The translations under genes were made by a program, and so were the position numbers. Positions 9,969 through 18,120 of a stretch of DNA of 59,227 bases are shown here, piece after piece. The notes below the pieces were generated by a model. That model worked only from the letters and a program-made list of their open reading frames with translations. It had not been told where the DNA came from and did no database searches. Position 1 is the stretch's first letter; each line of letters begins with the position of its first letter. This stretch comes from Caulobacter sp. (GTDB lineage: Bacteria; Pseudomonadota; Alphaproteobacteria; Caulobacterales; Caulobacteraceae): positions 1 through 59,227 of the forward strand of contig JAUXMY010000034.1 of assembly GCA_030683005.1 (NCBI GenBank), in the 5' to 3' direction.

Positions 9969-10481
9969 TCAGACCGCGCCGCGGGTCCGCAGCTTTCGAC
10001 AGGTGTCGGCGAAGGCGCGGCGCAGAGCCGGCGGCGGCGTGAACGGGCCGGCGTTCTGGAAGCCGTGGTTGACGCCGATCGGCTCGGCGCTCTCCAGCAC
10101 CGACAGCAGCTCGTCGTCGATCGGCCCCTTCGCCTGCACGCCCTGGGCCGCGGCGGTCGCGACCAGGCCGTGGGCGATCGCGCCGGCGCCGATCGTCAGC
10201 CGCTCCTCGCTGTCCACCGGCGTCAGGCCCGGCAGCAGGATCAGGAAGCCCTGGCCGGAGGCGCAGACCATGCGCAGGTCCGGCCTGGCCGGATCGCCGC
10301 CGACGAGATGAACGATCTCGACGCTGTTCTCGCCCGTCCCGTACGCCCACTCGGCGGCCGCCTTCTGGGGCGCGGGCGGGACCGGCGCCAGTTCGGACTC
10401 CGGCTTCGGCGCCGGCGCCTCGGCCGGCGGTGAGCAGGCGACAACGCCCAGGGTGAGGAGCAGCGGGACGAGGGCGCGCAT
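9969..10481 (-). CDS. Hypothetical lipoprotein
   Basis: A 170-residue protein of unknown function. The ATG at 10481 gives MRALVPLLLTLGVVACSPP, a signal peptide with lipobox VVAC, so Cys16 should be lipidated. A Pro/Ala-rich linker follows, then a compact domain (EIVHLVGGDPARPDLRMVCA) with no motif I recognise. The stop is followed at some distance by the next EamA gene. The start lies two bases after the stop of the enoyl-CoA hydratase gene, so they form an operon. Longer upstream starts would run into that gene and lose the signal peptide. Confidence 0.75.
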   Translation of the reverse strand: MRALVPLLLTLGVVACSPPAEAPAPKPESELAPVPPAPQKAAAEWAYGTGENSVEIVHLVGGDPARPDLRMVCASGQGFLILLPGLTPVDSEERLTIGAGAIAHGLVATAAAQGVQAKGPIDDELLSVLESAEPIGVNHGFQNAGPFTPPPALRRAFADTCRKLRTRGAV

Positions 10482-10483
10482 GG

Positions 10484-11281
10484 TCAGGATCCCTTGAAAA
10501 CGGCGGGGCGCTTCTCGAGCAGCGCCTCGACGCCCTCCATATGGTCGTCGGTCAGGTGACTGATCGCCTGGGCGGCGGCGCTCATCTCCATCAGCGTATC
10601 GTAGCTGGTGGTCTGGCCGTGCTTGAGCAGGCTCTTGGCCAGGCGCAGCGCGTGCGGCGGCTGCTGCGCGATGCGTTCGGCCAGGGCGATGGCTTCGTCC
10701 ATCAGCGTCCCGGCGGGAACGACCTTGCTGACCAGGCCCCACTTCTCGGCGGTGGCGGCGTCGATCACGTCGCCGGTGAACAGGAGCTCGCTGGCCCGGC
10801 TCATGCCGATGGTGCGCGGCAGCAGCCAGGCGCCGCCGTCGCCCGGGATCAGACCGAGCTTGAGGAAGGTGACGCCGAACCGCGCGCCCTCGGCGGCGAT
10901 GCGGATGTCGGTCATGCAGGCCACGTCGCAGCCCAGGCCGATGGCCGGACCGTTGACGGCGGCGATGGAGGGGACCTCCAGGCCGTAGATCGAGCGCACG
11001 ACGCGGTGGATGTTGTTGCGGTAGCCGTCGCGCAGCTCCACCCCGTTGCCGGCGAAAGCGCCTTCGCGAGCCTTCATCGCCTTGACGTCGCCGCCTGCCG
11101 AGAAGGCGCGGCCGGCGCCGGTCAGCACCACGGCCCGGATCTCACGGTCGGCGTTGATCGCCGCGCAGGCGGCCGCCACCTGGTCGCCGTCGCCCGGCGC
11201 GCCCAGGGCGTTCATCGCGTCCGGCCGGTTCAGGGTCAGGATGGCGATATGGCCGCGCTTCTCGGTGAGGATCAGGGACAT
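10484..11281 (-). CDS. Enoyl-CoA hydratase/isomerase family protein
   Basis: A 265-residue crotonase-fold enzyme starting MSLILTEKRGHIAILTLNRP. The oxyanion-hole segment AFSAGGDVKAM and the second one GPAIGLGCDVACMTDIRIA, followed by FGVTFLKLGLIPGDGGAWLL, are classical. The glutamate positions expected for hydration are not clearly both present (GLIPGDGG has Asp where many hydratases have Glu), so the exact reaction (hydratase, isomerase or other crotonase) is open. It heads a two-gene unit with the lipoprotein. An upstream in-frame extension to 11476 lacks family support. Confidence 0.85.
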   Translation of the reverse strand: MSLILTEKRGHIAILTLNRPDAMNALGAPGDGDQVAAACAAINADREIRAVVLTGAGRAFSAGGDVKAMKAREGAFAGNGVELRDGYRNNIHRVVRSIYGLEVPSIAAVNGPAIGLGCDVACMTDIRIAAEGARFGVTFLKLGLIPGDGGAWLLPRTIGMSRASELLFTGDVIDAATAEKWGLVSKVVPAGTLMDEAIALAERIAQQPPHALRLAKSLLKHGQTTSYDTLMEMSAAAQAISHLTDDHMEGVEALLEKRPAVFKGS

Positions 11282-11666
11282 GGGCGGTTTCCTGGGCGTT
11301 GCTTTGGATGTGTGCTGTTCATAGCGGCGGGCGGCGGACTTGTCCTCACTGTCTCGGTTCGATGTCGCCGGCGGCGCGGATGGGGGGATTGATCGATCGG
11401 TCGGAGATGGCGGGCGCGGACGCGGATCACCGCAAGCCCCTCGCGGAATTCCGTGAAGATCAGCGAAATCCCGCAAACGGCGGGGCGGTCACTACGATCA
11501 GGCCTGGGCATCCTGACAGTATGGCGGCCCCGCCCGGAGAGGGGGATTGATTGTCGCCGGCGCACCCTGTCGGGGCGCGAAATCGGGTCAAATGTCCCGC
11601 TTTGTCTCGTGACTATCTGTCCCAGGAGTCTTCATCGCCGCGCGCCGCGACACGCGGCCACTTTGC

Positions 11667-11729
11667 TGTGGATAACTCAAGCGCCTGCTTTGTCGGGAAG
11701 ATTTCGCATCCGTCCACACCTTGTCCACA
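11667..11729. promoter_or_regulatory. Cluster of DnaA-box-like nonamers
   Basis: TGTGGATAA at 11667-11675 is the exact complement of TTATCCACA; TTGTCCACA at 11721-11729 differs from it by one base; CCGTCCACA at 11710-11718 is a weaker copy. Three such sites within 63 bases is more than expected by chance in GC-rich DNA. They may control the downstream candidate RNA or titrate DnaA. There is no CtrA box or AT-rich unwinding tract, so an origin is not claimed. Confidence 0.45.
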
Positions 11730-11759
11730 GGCCGTCAACCGGAGGCCGGACAAGAATTC

Positions 11760-12055
11760 ACATGGGTCGAATTGGGAGCGGTTGCTTCATAGCGGGCCTG
11801 GGCGCACAGTCAAGTCGTCGAGAGGAAACGCGGCGCGGGCGAGACGGGAAACCGGAAGGCCAGGCGAGCGGGACGCTCCAGGACCCAAGGATCGGAGGGA
11901 GACCTTCGAAGACCGGACCGGGAGCGGATCAGTGAAGACCGGGGCGCAAGCTTCGGACACCCAGGGATCCACGACCTCCAGACCGCAAGTCTCGCAAGAG
12001 GCTTGGGTGAAGGGGCGATGCAGCCGGGCAACCGGACGCACCGTCCCTTTGCTCT
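11760..12055 (+). ncRNA. Candidate structured noncoding RNA
   Basis: About 290 purine-rich bases with no credible coding capacity. It contains GAAGACCGG twice (11908 and 11934), a hairpin at 11986-12005 (CAAGTCTC/GAGGCTTG, GCAA loop) and a long hairpin at 12010-12049 (18-position stem, about 15 paired, GCAA loop) followed by TGCTCTAT. The last looks like an intrinsic terminator facing right. The 5' end is a guess. I do not recognise the family; it is not tmRNA, 4.5S or RNase P. Confidence 0.35.
12010..12049 (+). terminator. Strong GNRA-capped hairpin, likely intrinsic terminator
   Basis: Arms 12010-12027 and 12032-12049 pair at about 15 of 18 positions around a GCAA tetraloop; the stem ends CCCTTT and continues TGCTCTAT, a modest U tract on the plus strand. 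No T-rich run follows on the minus strand, so it points right and would end the candidate RNA upstream. Confidence 0.55.
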
Positions 12056-12085
12056 ATGGGGGCATCCCTTCTTCTCGCACCTCCG

Positions 12086-12140
12086 CTCTTCCCCCTCCGA
12101 CATCGTCGGACTTGTTCCGACGATGACGGAGGGGGAAGAG
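12086..12140. repeat. 25-base inverted repeat with 5-base loop
   Basis: Arms CTCTTCCCCCTCCGACATCG.. (12086-12110) and its inverted copy (12116-12140) match at 24 of 25 bases around CTTGT. It lies 67 bases before the ABC substrate-binding gene, and resembles the other GC-rich intergenic palindromes of the window. Confidence 0.75.
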
Positions 12141-12207
12141 CACCTCACCCTCGACGAACCACGTTCCGGCGCCTACCTTCCCCCCTGACTTCCCGGGGGA
12201 GAGACCC

Positions 12208-13221
12208 ATGCTTTCACGTCGCCTGATGCTGGCCGGCGCCGCTTCCAGCCTGGCCGCCGCCTGTTCGCCGAAGGGCGATGACAGGACGGTCGCGGCCGTC
12301 GACGCCCTGACCACCATCCGTTTCGCCACCGACTGGCGCGCCCAGGGCGAGCACGGAGGCTTCTACCAGGCGCTGGCCACGGGCGAGTACGAGAAGCGCG
12401 GCCTGAAGGTCGAGATCAAGCAGGGCGGGCCGGGCGTGAACGTGCCGCAGTTGCTGGCCGCCGGCGGCGTCGAGATGGGCATGGGCTCCAACAGCTTCAT
12501 CCCGCTGAACATGGCCAGGGAGAAGGCGCCGGTGAAGGCCGTGGCCGCCTTCTTCCAGAAGGACCCGCAGGTCCTGATCGCTCACCCGAACACCGGCGTG
12601 AACTCGATCGCCGACATGAAGGGCCGGCCGATCCTGCTGGCCGACGCCTCGGTCACCGCCTTCTGGGTCTGGCTCAAGAGCAAGTACGGCTTCACCGACG
12701 CCCAGGTGCGCAAGTACAACTTCAGCCTGGCGCCGTTCCTGGCCGACAAGCGGGCCATAGTGCAGGGCTATCTGTCGAGCGAGCCCTACACCATCGAGCA
12801 GGAGGCAGGCTTCAGGCCGGCGACCTTCCTGCTGGCCGACGAGGGCTACCCCGGCTACGCGACCATGGTCCTGGCGCCGGACTCGCTGATCGCCGAGAAA
12901 CCCGAGGCCGTGAAGGCCTTCGTCGAGGCCACCGCCATCGGCTGGCAAACCTATCTGAACGGCGATTCCAGCAAGGCTGATGCCTTGATCCTGCAGGATA
13001 ATCCGGAGATGACGCCGGAACTGCTGGCCAACGCCCGCAAGCAGATGCGCGACTACGGCATCGTCGAGTCCGGCGATGCGAAAACGGGCGGCATCGGCAT
13101 CATGACGGACGCCCGCTGGGCCGAGTTCTTCCGCGTGGCGTCCGAACAGGGCGTCTATCCGAAGGACATGGACTACCGGGCCGGCTACACGCTGCAGTTC
13201 GTGACGAAGGCGGCGGGCTGA
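12208..13221 (+). CDS. ABC transporter substrate-binding lipoprotein, NMT1/THI5-like
   Basis: A 337-residue periplasmic binding protein. The N-terminus MLSRRLMLAGAASSLAAAC combines a twin-Arg start with a lipobox (AAAC, Cys19), so it may be a Tat-exported lipoprotein. The mature part (TIRFATDWRAQGEHGGFYQA, then KRGLKVEIKQGGPGVNVPQL) belongs to the NMT1/THI5-like fold that binds thiamine precursors, riboflavin, nitrate or sulfonates. The substrate is undecided; I see no TPP or FMN riboswitch upstream. The ATPase and permease genes follow after a 336-base gap filled by a palindromic element. Confidence 0.88.
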   Translation: MLSRRLMLAGAASSLAAACSPKGDDRTVAAVDALTTIRFATDWRAQGEHGGFYQALATGEYEKRGLKVEIKQGGPGVNVPQLLAAGGVEMGMGSNSFIPLNMAREKAPVKAVAAFFQKDPQVLIAHPNTGVNSIADMKGRPILLADASVTAFWVWLKSKYGFTDAQVRKYNFSLAPFLADKRAIVQGYLSSEPYTIEQEAGFRPATFLLADEGYPGYATMVLAPDSLIAEKPEAVKAFVEATAIGWQTYLNGDSSKADALILQDNPEMTPELLANARKQMRDYGIVESGDAKTGGIGIMTDARWAEFFRVASEQGVYPKDMDYRAGYTLQFVTKAAG

Positions 13222-13250
13222 CGCCTCCAATGTGCGCCCGTCCCCCGCAT

Positions 13251-13499
13251 CGTCATGGCCCGACTCGTTCGGGCCACCCATGAACATGGCCGCCCGAGTT
13301 GCAGCTCATCTCTCGCCGTCATCCTGGGCCCTGTGCCCAGGACCCCTCGTTGAGCTTCCACGTGAGAGCGAGGTTACGCACTCACCTGCGGCCGACACAG
13401 GGGTCCTCGCCACAAGGGCGAGGATGACGAGTGTTGGAGGCGAGGACCTTCCTTCCGTCTCACCACGCATGGGTGGCCCGAACGAGTCGGGCCATGACG
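13251..13499. repeat. 249-base nested palindromic element with perfect 32-base terminal inverted repeats
   Basis: Arm 13251-13282 (begins CGTCATGGCCCGACTCG) is perfectly repeated in inverse at 13468-13499; each arm is itself a partial palindrome (GGCCCGA/TCGGGCC). Inside, 13317-13347 and 13399-13429 form a second, imperfect inverted pair around CGTCATCCT and AGGACCCC. The inner unit recurs singly at 40357-40386. It fills the gap between the substrate-binding and ATPase genes. No gene or clear target duplication is seen. Confidence 0.85.
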
Positions 13500-13557
13500 G
13501 GATAGAGAGTTCGCCACGGGGCGTCTGGCCCGGATCAGAGCTGCTGGATTACATCAC

Positions 13558-14301
13558 ATGACCGCCTCCCTCACCAACGTCGAGGTGGACTATCGCGGGC
13601 GTGGCCGCGTGCTGGGCCCCGTGGACCTGGCGATCGGCGAGGGCGAGATCATCGCCCTGGTCGGGCCGTCGGGTTGCGGCAAGTCCACGGCCATGCGGCT
13701 GCTGGCCGGGCTTGAACAGCCCACCCGAGGCGTGATCCAGCGCCAGGCCGGCCGGGGCGAGACCTCGCTGGTCTTCCAGGCCGCCACCCTGGCGCCGTGG
13801 ATGAGCGCGGCGGCCAACGTCGCCCTGCCGCTGGAGCTGTCAGGCCTGGACCGCCGCACCGCCCGCGCCCGGGCGTCGGAGGCGTTGGCCCGCGTCGGCC
13901 TGACCGGCGTCGACGCCTCGCGGCCGGCGCAGCTGTCGGGCGGCATGGCCATGCGGGTGTCGCTGGCCCGGGCGCTGGTCACCCGCCCCCGCCTGCTGTT
14001 GCTGGACGAGCCGTTCGCGGCGCTGGACGAGATCACCCGCCGCACCCTGGCCGACGACGTGCTGGCCCTGTGGGCCGAGCTGAAGCCGGCCATCCTGTTC
14101 GTGACCCACAATGTCGAGGAGGCCGTCTACATGGCCTCGCGCGTTGTGGTTATGACGTCCGGACCAGGCGTCATCGCCGGCGAGGTGGCCATCGAGGCCC
14201 CCCTGCCCCGCCCCGCAGGCTTCCGCGCCACCGAGACCTTCCGCGCCGCCGCCGAGACCGTGTCGGCCCTGCTGGCCAGGGGTATGGAGCGGGCGGCATG
14301 A
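13558..14301 (+). CDS. ABC transporter ATP-binding protein (NitT/TauT/ThiZ type)
   Basis: A 247-residue nucleotide-binding subunit: Walker A GPSGCGKST near residue 37, signature LSGGMAMRVSLARAL, Walker B LLLLDEPFAALD, and the switch His in FVTHNVEEAVYMA. The EEAVYMASRVVVM ending and the pairing with an NMT1-type binding protein place it in the nitrate/taurine/thiamine-precursor importer class. The stop overlaps the permease ATG by four bases (ATGA). No good ribosome-binding site precedes the ATG at 13558. Confidence 0.92.
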   Translation: MTASLTNVEVDYRGRGRVLGPVDLAIGEGEIIALVGPSGCGKSTAMRLLAGLEQPTRGVIQRQAGRGETSLVFQAATLAPWMSAAANVALPLELSGLDRRTARARASEALARVGLTGVDASRPAQLSGGMAMRVSLARALVTRPRLLLLDEPFAALDEITRRTLADDVLALWAELKPAILFVTHNVEEAVYMASRVVVMTSGPGVIAGEVAIEAPLPRPAGFRATETFRAAAETVSALLARGMERAA

Positions 14302-15065
14302 AGTCTCTGACGGCCATCGCCATTCCGCTCGTCTTCATCGCCCTGCTGCTGGCGATCTGGGAGACGGTCTGCCGGTTGACCGGCGTTCCGGCCTATCTGT
14401 TGCCGCCGCCGTCGCAGATCGGCGTCAGCCTGGCCGAGGGCTGGCCGCTGTTGCTGTCCTCGGCCTGGAACACCCTGTTCACGGCGCTGACGGCGCTGGT
14501 CGTGGCCAGCCTGCTGGCGTCGAGCCTGGCGCTGCTCACCGCGCTCAGCCCGGTCATCGAGCGCGCCGTGCAGCCAGTGGCGGTCACCCTCCAGGTGACG
14601 CCGGTCATCGCGGTCGCGCCGCTGGTCATCATCTGGGCGGGTCTGGACCATCCCGAGCGGGCGGTGGTGGTGCTGGCCACCATCGTCGCCTTCTTCCCGA
14701 TCTTCTCGGGCGCGGTCACCGGGCTCAAGGCCTCCGACCCGGATCTGGAGCGCCTGTTCGACCTCTACGGCGCCAGCCGCCTGCAGAAGCTGCTGCGGCT
14801 ACGTCTGCCGTCGGCGGTGCCCTTCCTGCTCGAGGGGCACAAGGTCGCGGCCGGGCTGGCGGTGATCGGCGCGGTGATCGGCGAGTTCGTCGCCGGATCG
14901 GGCGGCGCGCAGGGCCTGGCCTGGCGGATCCTCGAGGCCGGCAACCGGCTACAGACAGCCCGGATGTTCGCGGCGCTGTTCGTGCTGGCCGTCATGGCCG
15001 CACTGCTGCACGCGCTGCTGCAGATGGCCGAGCGCCGGGCCCTGGTCTGGTGGCGCGGCCGTTAG
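14298..15065 (+). CDS. ABC transporter permease (SsuC/TauC/ThiX type)
   Basis: A 255-residue inner-membrane permease beginning MKSLTAIAIPLVFIALLLAI, with about six membrane segments. The cytoplasmic coupling region SDPDLERLFDLYGASRLQKL and the following RLPSAVPFLLEGHKVA fit the BPD_transp_1 EAA loop. It forms the channel of the importer encoded with the two preceding genes. Starting at the ATG that overlaps the ATPase stop avoids a long out-of-family extension to the left. Confidence 0.92.
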   Translation: MKSLTAIAIPLVFIALLLAIWETVCRLTGVPAYLLPPPSQIGVSLAEGWPLLLSSAWNTLFTALTALVVASLLASSLALLTALSPVIERAVQPVAVTLQVTPVIAVAPLVIIWAGLDHPERAVVVLATIVAFFPIFSGAVTGLKASDPDLERLFDLYGASRLQKLLRLRLPSAVPFLLEGHKVAAGLAVIGAVIGEFVAGSGGAQGLAWRILEAGNRLQTARMFAALFVLAVMAALLHALLQMAERRALVWWRGR

Positions 15066-15123
15066 GCGGCGATTAAGCGGCGCGCGTTAAGCACGGGGTC
15101 GTACCCCTGCGGCGGACTCCTGC

Positions 15124-15909
15124 ATGCGTCTTGTTCTCGCCATCACGATTCTCGCGGCCGGCGCTGTCACCGCCCAGGCGGCCGAGGATCGCTATGGTCC
15201 GCCGCGCGCGCGGCCGGTGACGGCGCCCGCCAGCCAGCCCGGCGCCCTGCCCGCCAGCGCCGCGCCCTACAGCGGACAGATGCTGAGCTGGAGCGGCAAG
15301 ACGCCGGGACAGGCGCCGCAGCCCTCCCCCGTCGTCGCCGCGCCGGTCATGCCCCAGCCGATCGCCGCCTGGGCCGGACCGGCCGCCGCCGCGCCCGGTC
15401 CGCGCGCCGCGTCCTATCCGTCGCTGACCGCCCCGGCCCCGATGGCCGCCGCCTATGCGCCCGCGCCGCGGCCTGTCGCGCCGCAAACGGCCCTGCCGAC
15501 CAGCCTCTACGACCGCCCGGCTTCGGCGCCGATAGCCGCCGCGCCCGCTCCGCCCGCGCCCCGCTATGAACCGCCGGCCCGCCGGCAGGCCGTCCTCGCG
15601 CCCCCGCCCTCCGCGCCGGCGCCCGTCCGTGCACCGTCCGACGCGGGCCGCTCGAAGGCCTATTCGGTGCTGCGCGAGTTCGGCGGCGTGCCGGACCCGA
15701 TCGACATCCCGCCCCCGACCTCCTACTGGGCCACGCGCCCAGGGACCGCGCCGGTCGATGCGGTCGAGGCCGACTTCGCCCCCGGCGGCGGCGTTGGCGC
15801 CGACGAGGTCGCCGACGCCAATGGCCAGGGGGAAATGTCCGACGCCGCCCGCCGTCGCGAGCGCGAGCGGGACCGCGCCCGGGCCGCCGCCGCGGAGGCG
15901 AAGCGGTGA
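15124..15909 (+). CDS. Secreted Pro/Ala-rich protein of unknown function
   Basis: 261 residues with a signal peptide MRLVLAITILAAGAVTAQA and then a low-complexity, Pro/Ala-rich body with scattered Tyr and a charged C-terminus (DAARRRERERDRARAAAAEA). I recognise no domain. The GTG start of the DUF2336 gene overlaps its stop by four bases, so the two are made together and may share a surface or envelope role. Composition is biased, so homology searching will be noisy. Confidence 0.7.
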   Translation: MRLVLAITILAAGAVTAQAAEDRYGPPRARPVTAPASQPGALPASAAPYSGQMLSWSGKTPGQAPQPSPVVAAPVMPQPIAAWAGPAAAAPGPRAASYPSLTAPAPMAAAYAPAPRPVAPQTALPTSLYDRPASAPIAAAPAPPAPRYEPPARRQAVLAPPPSAPAPVRAPSDAGRSKAYSVLREFGGVPDPIDIPPPTSYWATRPGTAPVDAVEADFAPGGGVGADEVADANGQGEMSDAARRRERERDRARAAAAEAKR

Positions 15910-17003
15910 GCGCCAACACAAGCCGACTCCACGACCTGATAGCCCTGGCCGGAGAAACCTCCAGCGCGCGTCGTCGCGAACTGCTGCGCGGCGTGACCGA
16001 CATGTTCTTCTCCGGTGAGACCCACGGTCCGGCCGAGATGGGCCTGTTCGACGCCGTGCTGGGCAAGCTGGCCAGCGAGATGGAAGCCGCCGTAAGGGCC
16101 GAACTCGCCGACCGCATGTCCGATGCCGAGGCCGCGCCCCGAAGCCTGATGCGCAGGCTCGCCGCCGACGAGATCGAGGTTTCGCGGCCGGTGCTGGAGC
16201 GCTCGCGGGCGCTCAGCGACGAGGACCTGGTGCAGCTGGCCCGCACCAAGGGTCAGGACCATCTGCGCGCCATCTCGCAACGACCGACCGTCTCGACCGT
16301 CGTCTCCGACGCCATCGTCGAGCGCGGCGACGACGACACGCTTGGCCTGCTGCTGCGCAACACGGGCGCGGAGCTGTCGCGCAAGGCCCATGAGCGGGCC
16401 GTCGACCGGGCCGCCGCCAATCCGGACCTGCACGAGGCCGTCGTCGGCCGCGAACAGCTGCCCATCGATCTCCTCAACGAGATGTATTTCGTGGTCGAGG
16501 CGCGGCTGCGCGACCGGATCACCAGCGCCAACGCCGCCATCGACCCCGCCCGGCTGGAGGCCGCCCTCTCCGCCGGCCGCAAACGTGTCGCGCTGGGCGA
16601 CGGCGCCCTTCCGGCCGACTACGCCGAGGCCGAGGCCGCTGTCCGCACCCAGATCGCCAGGGGCGACATGGGCCCGCGCGTACTGGCCGCCATGCTGCGC
16701 AACCGCGAGACGACCCGCTTCCTGATCGCGCTGGCCGAGCTGGCCGACATCGATTTCCACACCGCCCGGCGCATCCTGGAGCGCAGGGAGCTCGACGCCC
16801 TGGCCATCGTCTGCAAGGCGGCCGACTTCGACCGCAGCCTGTTCCTGACCTTCACGGTGCTGATCCTCGACCGCGCCGACGACGCCATGACCCGGGCCAA
16901 GTCCTACGGCGACCTCTACAACAACCTGCCCAAGGACGCCGCCCTGCGGACCATCCGCTTCTGGCGCATGCGCCGCACGACCGGGGATGTCGCGGCGGCT
17001 TAG
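15906..17003 (+). CDS. DUF2336 domain-containing protein
   Basis: 365 residues, mostly helical and soluble, starting at GTG 15906 with SANTSRLHDLIALAGETSSARRRELLRGVTDMFF. The layout of short helical repeats (LRAISQRPTVSTVVSDAIVERGDDDTLG) is characteristic of DUF2336 proteins, abundant in Caulobacterales and of unknown biochemical function. It is coupled to the upstream secreted protein and ends four bases before the convergent TonB-like gene. Confidence 0.85.
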   Translation: MSANTSRLHDLIALAGETSSARRRELLRGVTDMFFSGETHGPAEMGLFDAVLGKLASEMEAAVRAELADRMSDAEAAPRSLMRRLAADEIEVSRPVLERSRALSDEDLVQLARTKGQDHLRAISQRPTVSTVVSDAIVERGDDDTLGLLLRNTGAELSRKAHERAVDRAAANPDLHEAVVGREQLPIDLLNEMYFVVEARLRDRITSANAAIDPARLEAALSAGRKRVALGDGALPADYAEAEAAVRTQIARGDMGPRVLAAMLRNRETTRFLIALAELADIDFHTARRILERRELDALAIVCKAADFDRSLFLTFTVLILDRADDAMTRAKSYGDLYNNLPKDAALRTIRFWRMRRTTGDVAAA

Positions 17004-17006
17004 CGA

Positions 17007-17897
17007 CTACTTGGTGGGCTGGACGGGCGGACGAGAAATATAGGGCGACATGCTTCCGCGCCCGCTGCGCGGCGCTGGATTCCAGCTAAGCCGAATGCTC
17101 ACGGTCTCACCCTCCAGAGACCGTCCGTCCAACGGCAACTTCATGCGGTAGCGCCTGCTCAGCTTGAGCGCCGCCTCGCCAAAACCACGCCCCTCCGGCG
17201 ATTCCGCGGTGACACGGCAGGCCGTCAGCCGACCATCAAGCTTCAACACACAGAAGAGGAAGGCGTCTCCCGGAACGCTGCTTCGCAGCAAAGCTTTGGG
17301 CCGTGTCCTGCCATAGTCGCCGGAGCTAGGCTCATCCGCCCATTCGTAGGCGAAGCTATCGAGGGACGCTCGCGGCAACGTGGGTGAGTCGCGTCCGCCG
17401 CGCGTCGTGCAGCCTTCGGCGTGGCGCCAGTCGATCATCGGGCACCCGTCTGCCTCCCCCGCTTCCGCCAGCACGGTCCCATCTGGACCTACCTGCTTTC
17501 GAGTGGTGGCGGCTGCGGCGAGGGACGCAATCCTGGCGTCCCAGGTGATCACGACACGTATCGGACGGCCCGCGACGCCCCGGCCAGCCCGATCCTTGGA
17601 TCCTATCGAAAACCTGGCGGAGACGAGCGCCACCGCTGCCTCACCGAAGCCGAGCCCGGGCGCGCTCTCCTCCAGGACGCGACAATTCATCAGATCGCCG
17701 GCGACATTAACCAGACACTCAACGACTGCGCGACCTGTCGCGCCGCCCGCCGTCGCAGGATAGAACGCCGCCATCACCTCCGGCGCAGGCCAGTTCCTCC
17801 AGGCGGGCTGGACAATGAAAACGGGCTTGGCCGTTGCAGCCGGCGGTTCGCCAGCAGGCTCACCCAGCAGCATCAACGCAAGCAACAAACCGTTCAT
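17007..17897 (-). CDS. Periplasmic protein with two TonB C-terminal-like domains
   Basis: 296 residues from ATG 17897, with a short hydrophobic leader (MNGLLLALMLLG). Two similar halves each hold a TonB-C-like core: GRAVVECLVNVAGDLMNCRV...GFGEAAVALV and FLFCVLKLDGRLTACRV...GFGEAALKLS. This CxVxxxGxLxxCxVxxExPxGxGFGEAA pattern is common in Caulobacterales TonB-related proteins. No Pro-rich spanning region or clear TonB N-terminal anchor is present, so energy transduction is doubtful. Codon use looks less GC-biased than in the flanking genes. Confidence 0.65.
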   Translation of the reverse strand: MNGLLLALMLLGEPAGEPPAATAKPVFIVQPAWRNWPAPEVMAAFYPATAGGATGRAVVECLVNVAGDLMNCRVLEESAPGLGFGEAAVALVSARFSIGSKDRAGRGVAGRPIRVVITWDARIASLAAAATTRKQVGPDGTVLAEAGEADGCPMIDWRHAEGCTTRGGRDSPTLPRASLDSFAYEWADEPSSGDYGRTRPKALLRSSVPGDAFLFCVLKLDGRLTACRVTAESPEGRGFGEAALKLSRRYRMKLPLDGRSLEGETVSIRLSWNPAPRSGRGSMSPYISRPPVQPTK

Positions 17898-18120
17898 CGA
17901 CCCCGCCCCCGACCGAGACCGTCCTACCCGTGAGCTGCGACAGGGTCCAGCCGCTGCGGGCAAGGCACTCGACGACGGTCTTCTCCGTAGAAACCCGGCG
18001 CAGCCTCGGCGGGGTGACTGCAGCGATCATCGGAGTGCGATACCGCGACACCGGACCCGGCGGGCGGATTTTCAACGATCAGCCGTCGCGGCGAGCGGCC
18101 CCATGCCCTAGATTGGGGCC

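Larger units (their letters stand above)
11282..12207. other. 925-base intergenic region without a convincing protein gene
   Basis: The stretch separates a leftward enoyl-CoA hydratase gene and a rightward ABC operon. It contains a cluster of DnaA-box-like nonamers (11667-11729), a candidate structured RNA ending in a strong hairpin (11760-12055) and a 25-base inverted repeat (12086-12140). From 11282 to about 11650 I see only presumptive promoter sequence. Short reading frames here have Arg/Gly-rich, low-complexity translations unlike real proteins of this genome. Confidence 0.6.

Noticed and set aside
11282..11760. Replication origin in the DnaA-box region
   Set aside because: No full CtrA site, no AT-rich unwinding stretch and no hemE or other origin-linked gene nearby. 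Three boxes alone are insufficient.
11761..11935. 57-residue frame starting at ATG 11761
   Set aside because: Arg/Gly/Ser-rich, low-complexity translation, no ribosome site, and it overlaps a strongly structured RNA-like stretch.
12141..12207. TPP riboswitch before the NMT1/THI5-like importer
   Set aside because: No CUGAGA or ACCUGAUC-type conserved segments are present in the leader.
15073..15090. CtrA site before the secreted protein
   Set aside because: Two TTAA half-sites are separated by ten bases instead of seven.
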